Below the pieces are notes generated by a model that was not told the origin of the DNA, did no database searches, and saw only the letters and a list, made by a program, of their open reading frames with translations. From the NCBI GenBank assembly GCA_947375085.1, contig CANCEQ010000197.1, positions 1 to 5,873 of the forward strand: a DNA stretch of 5,873 nucleotides. Reading direction: 5' to 3'. Position 1 is the stretch's first letter; each line of letters opens with the position of its first letter. This document shows positions 1-4,754 of the stretch, in pieces. A program made the position numbers and the translations under genes. This DNA is from Flavobacteriales bacterium (GTDB lineage Bacteria > Bacteroidota > Bacteroidia > Flavobacteriales > Crocinitomicaceae).

Positions 1-1346
1 TAGCTAAGATTGAAGTTTACAAAACTCTTTTTCATAAAGATCAGAAAATCAATCAACTATTAAACAATATTTTTCCTGAAAAAGTATTAGAAGACTTAAA
101 TAATCACGGTAAATTTTCTCCAAAAAGAGTTGAAAACGGTGTAGTATTGTTTACTGATTTTATACGTTTTTCACAAAAAGCAAGTAAAATCAAACCTTTA
201 CAGCTGCTAAAAAAACTAGAACACTATTTCACTCAATTTGATGAAATTATTGGGAGATATAAACTAGAAAAAATCAAGACTATTGGTGATTCCTACATGG
301 TCATTGGAGGCGTGACAGAAGAAAATAAGGAACCTGCAATGCGCGCCTGTTTGGCAGCTTTAGAAATTAGAAACTTCATGCTAAATGAAAAATCTATAGC
401 AGAAGCAATGAATCTTGATTTTTGGGAAATTCGAATTGGTATTCACATGGGACCTCTTGTTGCCGGGATAATTGGAACTAAAAAATATAGCTTTGATGTA
501 TGGGGAGATACCGTTAATATCGCTTCTAGAGCTGAACAAAATTCAACTTCAAACTCGATAACAATTACAGAAAAGGTTCAAAGTTCTATTTTAGACTATT
601 TTGATTTCACTCAACTTGGTAAAGTAAATATTAAAACAAGGGGTGGACAAATCGAAATGTTCACTTTAAATAAGTTGAAAAATGAGTTCAGTCTATACAA
701 AGAAGGAAAAATTGCAAACGGACAAATTAGAGGTTTATGTGAACTTTCAAATGTAGATTTCGATCACATGCGTAAAGATTTATTAAATAAATTAAAATCT
801 TCACTTCCTGAAGAAGTTGTGTATCATGATTTAGCTCACACATTAAATGTAGAAAAATCTGCTTTACGTTTAGCCAAATTAGAAGGTTTAGATGAAGAAG
901 AGACAATGTTACTTCAAACAGCAGTTTTATATCATGATGCAGGATATATCGTCAGCAACATTGATAACGAAAAATTTGCAATCAATCTTGCCAAAACAAA
1001 TCTTTCAAAATTTGGATATACTGAATCTCAAATTGATGAAATAATTGAAATAATTGATGCTACAAAACAAATAACTCATTACACTCCAAATTTATTAGCT
1101 AAAATTATGTGCGATGCTGATCATGATTATTTTGGCCGTGCTGATTATTATGCCGTATCTCAAAAATTAAGAGAGGAAAATGAAAATTATGGCAAAATAA
1201 TGACGGATAAAGAATGGATAATCTATCAATTAAACTATTTAGAAAACGTTCATGAATATAAAACAGAAACAGCTAAAAATATTCGTCATCATGGTAAAAC
1301 CATACGTATCAATGAATTAAAAAAGGCTTTAAAAAATATTGAATAA
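1..1346 (+). CDS. Class III adenylate cyclase fused to a C-terminal HD phosphohydrolase domain (5' partial)
   Basis: The frame is open from the left edge (first full codon at 3), so the gene starts outside the window; 447 residues are visible. The TTG at 147 falls inside the cyclase core and is not a start. Residues 1-30 look like a signalling helix leading to INQLLNNIFPEKV, the usual entry to a cyclase domain. The cyclase spans about 31-222. Metal aspartates are D52 (FTDF) and D96 (TIGDSYM). K92 and D165 (FDVWG) are the residues that favour ATP over GTP, and N172 and R176 are the transition-state pair, so it should make cAMP from ATP. From about residue 255 there is an HD domain: YHDLAH (H275, H279), LYHD (H311-D312) and CDADHD (D371). 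Its substrate is unknown; some HD proteins hydrolyse cyclic nucleotides. The missing N-terminus probably holds a sensory or membrane module. The next gene follows after 13 bases. Confidence 0.92.
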   Translation, partial: AKIEVYKTLFHKDQKINQLLNNIFPEKVLEDLNNHGKFSPKRVENGVVLFTDFIRFSQKASKIKPLQLLKKLEHYFTQFDEIIGRYKLEKIKTIGDSYMVIGGVTEENKEPAMRACLAALEIRNFMLNEKSIAEAMNLDFWEIRIGIHMGPLVAGIIGTKKYSFDVWGDTVNIASRAEQNSTSNSITITEKVQSSILDYFDFTQLGKVNIKTRGGQIEMFTLNKLKNEFSLYKEGKIANGQIRGLCELSNVDFDHMRKDLLNKLKSSLPEEVVYHDLAHTLNVEKSALRLAKLEGLDEEETMLLQTAVLYHDAGYIVSNIDNEKFAINLAKTNLSKFGYTESQIDEIIEIIDATKQITHYTPNLLAKIMCDADHDYFGRADYYAVSQKLREENENYGKIMTDKEWIIYQLNYLENVHEYKTETAKNIRHHGKTIRINELKKALKNIE

Positions 1347-1359
1347 TCAAAAAAACGCA

Positions 1360-1911
1360 ATGAAAATATACACTAAAAAAGGAGATACTGGTACAACTCA
1401 ATTAATTGGAGGTACTCGAGTTTCAAAAGGTTCTTTAAGAATAGAATCTTACGGGACAATTGACGAATTAAACTCATATATCGGATTAATTAGAGATCAG
1501 GACATCAATGAAAAATATAAATTACAATTAATTGAAATTCAAGATCGACTTTTCACAATTGGGTCTAGTCTTGCTTCTGACCCTGAAAAATCAAGTATGA
1601 AAATTCCTGATTTAAATGATTCAGACGTTAAATTTCTTGAAGATTCAATGGATGAAATGGATCAAGAATTACCAGAAATGAAATTTTTTGTATTACCAGG
1701 CGGACATACTACTGTTTCTTATTGCCATTTAGCTAGATGTGTATGTAGAAGAGGTGAAAGAATTATTGCAGCCTTACATGAACATGATTTTGTTGCAGAA
1801 TTAGTTTCTCAATACATCAATCGATTGAGTGATTATTTATTTGTACTATCAAGAAAGTTATCCCAAGATTTAAATGCAATTGAACAACCCTGGAAACCAA
1901 GATATAATTAA
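1360..1911 (+). CDS. PduO-type ATP:cob(I)alamin (corrinoid) adenosyltransferase
   Basis: This 183-residue cytoplasmic enzyme should transfer the 5'-deoxyadenosyl group of ATP to cob(I)alamin, making coenzyme B12 for B12-dependent enzymes such as methylmalonyl-CoA mutase. PduO-family landmarks run the full length: TKKGDTGTT (5-13, ATP-binding N-terminal loop), GGTR (17-20), YGTIDELNSYIG (31-42), FVLPGG (110-115), CRRGER (129-134), NRLSDYLF (154-161) and the terminal WKP (178-180). Length is normal for the family. I chose the ATG at 1360 because MKIYTKKGDTG is the typical family N-terminus; the in-frame TTG at 1339 would overlap the upstream stop codon and add only an atypical tail. With 13 bases between it and the cyclase gene and no promoter visible, it is probably co-transcribed. 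The conserved RRAER motif reads RRGER here, a mild substitution. No other cobalamin gene is visible. Confidence 0.95.
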   Translation: MKIYTKKGDTGTTQLIGGTRVSKGSLRIESYGTIDELNSYIGLIRDQDINEKYKLQLIEIQDRLFTIGSSLASDPEKSSMKIPDLNDSDVKFLEDSMDEMDQELPEMKFFVLPGGHTTVSYCHLARCVCRRGERIIAALHEHDFVAELVSQYINRLSDYLFVLSRKLSQDLNAIEQPWKPRYN

Positions 1912-1912
1912 T

Positions 1913-1958
1913 AGTTTGTAACTAAATTATTAATAACACTAAAGTTTTCAACTAATTA
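1913..1958 (+). repeat. Two copies of an AGTTTnnAACTAA motif upstream of the DUF2795 gene
   Basis: The motif AGTTTGTAACTAA begins at 1913 and AGTTTTCAACTAA begins at 1943, a 30-base repeat distance of nearly three helical turns. Each copy is itself a small inverted repeat (AGTT/AACT around three bases). The pair lies about 50 to 80 bases upstream of the predicted transcription start of the DUF2795 gene. It could be an operator pair, but in AT-rich DNA this may be chance. No U-tract follows either copy, so neither looks like a terminator for the adenosyltransferase gene. Confidence 0.35.
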
Positions 1959-1959
1959 C

Positions 1960-1989
1960 TTGTATTATTTGAAAAAAAAGTTACTTTTG
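1960..1989 (+). promoter_or_regulatory. Bacteroidota-type promoter for the DUF2795 gene
   Basis: TTG at 1960-1962 and TACTTTTG at 1982-1989 match the Bacteroidota -33 (TTG) and -7 (TAnnTTTG) boxes with a 19-base spacer. Transcription should start near 1993-1996, leaving a leader of about 20 bases before the ATG at 2014. That leader holds AAAAGGAA directly before the start codon, which is too close for a normal Shine-Dalgarno site. Confidence 0.65.
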
Positions 1990-2013
1990 CGCAAATAATT
2001 AAAATAAAAGGAA

Positions 2014-2235
2014 ATGTACTGGACATTAGAATTAGCATCATACCTAGAAGACGCGCCTTGGCCTGCTACCAAAGATGAGTTGATCGATTTCGCAATTCGT
2101 GCGGGAGCTCCTTTGGAAGTAGTAGAAAACCTTCAAGCTTTAGAAGATGAAGGAGATGTTTACGAAAGCATAGAAGATATTTGGCCGGATTACCCTTCAA
2201 AAGATGATTTTCTCTTTAACGAAGATGAATATTAA
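2014..2235 (+). CDS. DUF2795 domain protein (small, acidic)
   Basis: This 73-residue protein matches the DUF2795 pattern over most of its length: a short N-terminal helix (YWTLELASYLEDA), then WPATKDELIDFAIRAGAP (about 16-33), a helix ending in LQALEDEGDVYESIEDIW, and an acidic tail (DDFLFNEDEY). It has no signal peptide or membrane segment and should be cytoplasmic. The biochemical role of the family is not known to me. Small, highly conserved copies of this protein are common in flavobacteria. The ATG at 2014 follows a well-placed promoter, and a strong terminator begins at the stop codon, so it is probably a single-gene transcript. The strongly acidic composition suggests a protein- or cation-binding role rather than nucleic-acid binding, but that is inference. 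Confidence 0.88.
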   Translation: MYWTLELASYLEDAPWPATKDELIDFAIRAGAPLEVVENLQALEDEGDVYESIEDIWPDYPSKDDFLFNEDEY

Positions 2236-2267
2236 AAAAAAAGATGCAGCAATTGCATCTTTTTTTT
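2235..2267. terminator. Bidirectional intrinsic terminator
   Basis: The stem is GATGCA (2243-2248) and TGCATC (2254-2259) around the loop GCAAT. It is flanked by A residues at 2235-2242 and eight T residues at 2260-2267, which extend the pairing to about 14 bp. On the + strand it ends the DUF2795 transcript immediately after the stop codon. On the - strand the A-run becomes the U-tract, and the site lies just downstream of the LytTR gene's stop codon at 2277-2279, so it probably serves both converging genes. Confidence 0.9.
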
Positions 2268-2276
2268 GCTTTGTAT

Positions 2277-2975
2277 TTAAAACTTTTCTGAAGTATAAGC
2301 TTTATAAAATGCTTCTTCGTGACTTTTACCTATTGGGATCTCTGTAATACCTAGATTAATTACCTTTCCTCGTACCGATTCTATTCTGTTAATTGGAACA
2401 ATGTAGGAACGATGAACTCTAATAAAATCTTTTTCAGGTAATTTTTCTAATGCCTTTTTGATACTCATTAAGGTCAACACCGGTTTTTTACCTTGAATGT
2501 GTATTTTGATATAATCGTCTAACGTTTCGATGTATACAATTTCCACTAAAGCGATTTTAACCAAGCTATATTCAGAACGTACTTGTAAAAATTGTTCTTC
2601 GCTATTGGAATTTTTATTTCTTATTTGATAGATTTCGTTTGCCTTATTTAATGTCTGACTAAACCTTTTTAAATCGAAAGGCAATAACAAATAATCCACC
2701 GCATTCAAATCAAAAGCTTCTACAGCAAACTCTTTCGAATTACTTACAAAAACTACTAATAAATTCTTATTGAGATTCTTATAAAATTCAATTCCTGAAA
2801 TCGATGGGAAATCGGTGTTGACAAACAATAAATCAATTGTATTTCTGCTTATATAACGGAAAGCTTCAATTGTATTTGTAAATGTTTTTTGAACTGAAAT
2901 GTATTGGACACCCTCACAAAACTGACTTATCAGCTTTGAATTTTCTTCGGTATCTACTACAATGCTGTTTATCAT
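2277..2975 (-). CDS. LytTR-family response regulator with a degenerate (pseudo-)receiver domain
   Basis: This 232-residue protein has an N-terminal receiver-like domain (about 1-115) and a C-terminal LytTR DNA-binding domain (about 128-228). LytTR features are FLQVRSEYSLVKI, EIVYIETLDDYIKIH, FIRVHRSYIVPINRI and the final IPIGKSHEEAF. The receiver fold is recognisable (DLLF..TDFPSISGIEF, AVEAFDLNAVDYL), but its phosphorylation chemistry is lost. The phospho-accepting aspartate is N53 (FVNTDFP, where the family has LDIxMP). The conserved lysine of KPF is L98 (LLPF). The second acidic residue is T9 (VVDTEE in place of xDDE). S78 keeps the switch Ser/Thr position. I checked the codons for N53, L98 and T9 against the DNA. 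It probably acts without phosphorylation, through protein contacts or abundance. No histidine kinase gene adjoins it. The ATG at 2975 is preceded by an A/T-rich leader with a hairpin. Confidence 0.9.
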   Translation of the reverse strand: MINSIVVDTEENSKLISQFCEGVQYISVQKTFTNTIEAFRYISRNTIDLLFVNTDFPSISGIEFYKNLNKNLLVVFVSNSKEFAVEAFDLNAVDYLLLPFDLKRFSQTLNKANEIYQIRNKNSNSEEQFLQVRSEYSLVKIALVEIVYIETLDDYIKIHIQGKKPVLTLMSIKKALEKLPEKDFIRVHRSYIVPINRIESVRGKVINLGITEIPIGKSHEEAFYKAYTSEKF

Positions 2976-2993
2976 TTTTTTATTTGAAACTAG

Positions 2994-3011
2994 TCCCGAT
3001 AGTTATCGGGA
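2994..3011. repeat. Palindromic hairpin TCCCGATAGTTATCGGGA in the LytTR leader
   Basis: TCCCGAT (2994-3000) pairs with ATCGGGA (3005-3011) around AGTT, a perfect 7-bp stem with three G:C pairs in succession, set in very AT-rich DNA. It ends 18 bases before the ATG of the LytTR gene, so in that transcript it would form a leader hairpin near the ribosome-binding region. No U-tract follows it in either direction, so it is not an intrinsic terminator. From memory, palindromes of this sort (CCCGATAGCTATCGGG) recur between genes in flavobacterial genomes; this copy may belong to such a dispersed repeat. Confidence 0.7.
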
Positions 3012-3049
3012 TACATATTAGACAATAGACTCTAAACCACTATTCTATT

Positions 3050-3057
3050 CAAATATA
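3050..3057 (-). promoter_or_regulatory. Possible -7 promoter box for the LytTR gene
   Basis: Read on the - strand this is TATATTTG, a full match to the Bacteroidota -7 box TAnnTTTG. It predicts transcription starting near 3043-3047 and a leader of about 70 bases that includes the hairpin at 2994-3011. No TTG is found at the usual upstream distance, so the promoter call rests on one box. Confidence 0.4.
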
Positions 3058-3137
3058 ATAAAATGAATGATTTAGAAAAGAAGGAGTTAAAAAAATAACA
3101 TAATATAAGGTTGTGGTTAAGATTAAGGATAAGATAT

Positions 3138-3812
3138 TTACCTCAAAGGACAAAACTTATAAAAACTTAATTTCCATTCATTATTTACTTTTTTGAAAGA
3201 AAAATAATTATCCCAATATTCAAGACTTTCCTTTTTTACAAAGCCTATTTCTTCACCGTTTTCGTAACATATATAGAATTCACCATTTATCAATTCTGAA
3301 AAATTATATGGATAACTTTGACCAATAGTTATTTCTTTTGGAATAAATAATTGAGGTTTTAAGTTTGACATTTGACTTCCAACATATAATGTCAATGTAT
3401 CATTCTTTAAAATTTTCATTCGATGTCCTAATGAAGGAATTTGATAAGGAAATCCAGTTCCCCAACTATGGTATTTTGGCGAAAAATTTAAATTTGAAGA
3501 AGAATCTGAAAAATAACCATCTTCACTTTGTTGTAAAAAATAACTCCAAAATTCAGTATCCTTTTTTTCGAGTGAAAATTTATTTTTAAATATTTGCCAA
3601 TTAGATATCTCTATTGAATTAGTTACTGAATCTGTGACACAAAAAACTAAAGTAAAATCGTCTCCAATTAAATCGTGAAATTTAGATGAATCTTTTTGAT
3701 TACAAGCTTCTCGTATTTTGAAAAAATATTCTTTAAAATCTGAACTATTTAATTGAGAAAAAGAATAATTCAATAAAAAAAGAAAAATTAACGTGGCTAT
3801 TATTTTAATCAT
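3138..3812 (-). CDS. Exported protein of unknown function
   Basis: I do not recognise this 224-residue protein. The N-terminus, MIKIIATLIFLFLLNYSFSQ, is a clear Sec signal peptide with a typical Bacteroidota cleavage context (SFS before Q19). There is no lipobox cysteine, so it should be periplasmic or secreted rather than a lipoprotein. I chose the ATG at 3812; extending to the TTG at 3824 would add four residues in front of the signal peptide. The mature part is rich in aromatic residues, Ser and Asn. Its first section (FFKIREACNQKDSSKFHDLIGDDF) recalls the opening of NTF2-like folds. The C-terminal section (EFYICYENGEEIGFVKKESLEYW) is beta-rich and could be SH3-like. Both are weak impressions. 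It lies 46 bases downstream of the dehydrogenase gene on the same strand with no promoter or terminator seen between them, so read-through from that gene is likely. Confidence 0.75.
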   Translation of the reverse strand: MIKIIATLIFLFLLNYSFSQLNSSDFKEYFFKIREACNQKDSSKFHDLIGDDFTLVFCVTDSVTNSIEISNWQIFKNKFSLEKKDTEFWSYFLQQSEDGYFSDSSSNLNFSPKYHSWGTGFPYQIPSLGHRMKILKNDTLTLYVGSQMSNLKPQLFIPKEITIGQSYPYNFSELINGEFYICYENGEEIGFVKKESLEYWDNYFSFKKVNNEWKLSFYKFCPLR

Positions 3813-3858
3813 TTCATCTTCCAATTTAACTTTCTTACCTTAAACTCAATCTAAACTA

Positions 3859-4653
3859 TCACACCGCCGATTGCTTTTTAATAATCTTCCAAAAAAGCGC
3901 TGGTAAAAATCGTTTCAATGTCACCGCTTTTATTTCTTTGTTTCCGATTAAAATTTCCTTCTTATTCGTTTCAACTGCTCTCAACAAAATAGAAACACAT
4001 TCTTCCACCGACATTCCAGTTGCTTGATTGTGATCCATAATACCGTGTTGTTCCCCTTTTTCGTTTAAAGCGTGAACAGAAATATTCGTATTTATTTTAC
4101 CTGGATAAGCAATCGTAACATTGATATTGTTTTTTTCTTCTTCTAGTAAAACACTTTCATAAAATCCTTGAAGAGCATGTTTAGAAGCACTATATGCAGA
4201 GCGAAGAAAAAAACCAAATTTTCCAGCAATACTTGAAATTACAATGATATGTCCCGATTGATTTTTCTGCATATACGGCAATACTGCTTTTGTCAAGGCA
4301 ATATTTCCAAAATAATTGATTTCCATTATTCTTCGATCCACTTCCATCGGAGTATCACTTGCTTCAGAACGTTGACTCAAACCACCATTATTGAATAAAA
4401 AGTCAATTTTACCCATTTTGGCAACTACCTCTTTTGCTAATTCAGGGAAGTTTTGAGAATGCTCTAAATCCAAAGAAATACAATAATGATTATCAGAATT
4501 TGGTAATGATTTTCTAATTTCTTCTAAAGCTTCCAATTTTCGAGCAGAAAGTACAACTTTAACTCCTTTAGAAGCCAAATTTCTCACTATCCCCTCTCCT
4601 ATTCCAGAAGATGCACCTGTAACCCAAGCAACTTTTCCTTGAAAATGATTCAT
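3859..4653 (-). CDS. Short-chain dehydrogenase/reductase (SDR), classical type
   Basis: This 264-residue protein is an NAD(P)-dependent oxidoreductase of the classical SDR family, full length and without a signal peptide. Motifs appear in order: TGASSGIG (12-19, dinucleotide-binding loop), S36-A37-R38 after beta-2 (the Arg favours NADP), D62 in LDLE, NNGG (88-91, usually NNAG), N113, S141 in ISSIAG, YSASK with catalytic Y154 and K158, and PGKINTN (184-190). The resemblance is closest to the DHRS7-like branch. The substrate cannot be read from the sequence. The C-terminal FLPALFWKIIKK is basic and hydrophobic and could touch a membrane. The ATG at 4653 opens the standard SDR start (FQGKVAWVTGAS). 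It is divergent from the rlhA-like gene, with about 100 bases between the two start codons. No clear promoter was found on this strand. The exported-protein gene follows 46 bases downstream. Confidence 0.93.
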   Translation of the reverse strand: MNHFQGKVAWVTGASSGIGEGIVRNLASKGVKVVLSARKLEALEEIRKSLPNSDNHYCISLDLEHSQNFPELAKEVVAKMGKIDFLFNNGGLSQRSEASDTPMEVDRRIMEINYFGNIALTKAVLPYMQKNQSGHIIVISSIAGKFGFFLRSAYSASKHALQGFYESVLLEEEKNNINVTIAYPGKINTNISVHALNEKGEQHGIMDHNQATGMSVEECVSILLRAVETNKKEILIGNKEIKAVTLKRFLPALFWKIIKKQSAV

Positions 4654-4711
4654 TCTCTAAATTTTAGTCAAAGGAAAGAAAAAAAGACAAAATAAAGAGT
4701 TAATAACCTTT

Positions 4712-4746
4712 TATTTTTGCTATCAAAAAATAATTGCAGACCTTTG
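4712..4746 (+). promoter_or_regulatory. Promoter region of the rlhA-like gene, two overlapping candidates
   Basis: Candidate A is TATTTTTG (4712-4719), a full match to the -7 box TAnnTTTG but without a TTG at the right distance. It would give a leader of about 30 bases. Candidate B is TTG (4717-4719), 19 bases, then GACCTTTG (4739-4746), with correct spacing but one mismatch in the -7 box. It would start transcription at about 4750-4753, only a few bases before the ATG at 4755, giving an almost leaderless message. The sequence alone does not decide between them. Confidence 0.45.
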
Positions 4747-4754
4747 TACAACGT

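Noticed and set aside
147..149. TTG as the start of the cyclase gene
   Set aside because: The frame stays open to the left edge, and the codons before it encode the conserved entry to the cyclase domain (FPEKVLEDL, then the segment before FTDF). Starting here would cut the domain.
1339..1359. Seven-residue N-terminal extension of the adenosyltransferase from a TTG
   Set aside because: It overlaps the upstream gene's end and adds residues absent from the family; the ATG at 1360 gives the usual MKIYTKKGD start.
1912..1953. Terminator after the adenosyltransferase gene
   Set aside because: Only 4-5 bp A/T-rich stems (AGTT/AACT) are present and no U-tract follows, so I list the motifs as a repeat, not a terminator.
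3058..3137. Terminator or small gene between the exported-protein gene and the LytTR promoter box
   Set aside because: AT-rich sequence with a T-run on the - strand but no stem before it and no credible coding frame.
3365..3589. 74-codon + strand reading frame opposite the exported-protein gene
   Set aside because: It is a shadow: low-complexity composition, no recognisable motif, and it lies wholly antisense to a gene with a clear signal peptide.
3813..3824. TTG start four codons upstream of the exported protein
   Set aside because: It would place acidic residues (EDE) in front of the signal peptide; the ATG at 3812 gives a normal basic-then-hydrophobic N-terminus.
4654..4711. Promoter for the dehydrogenase gene on the - strand
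   Set aside because: The best -7-like sequence on that strand (TTATTTTG) has a mismatch at a key position and no TTG at the proper distance.
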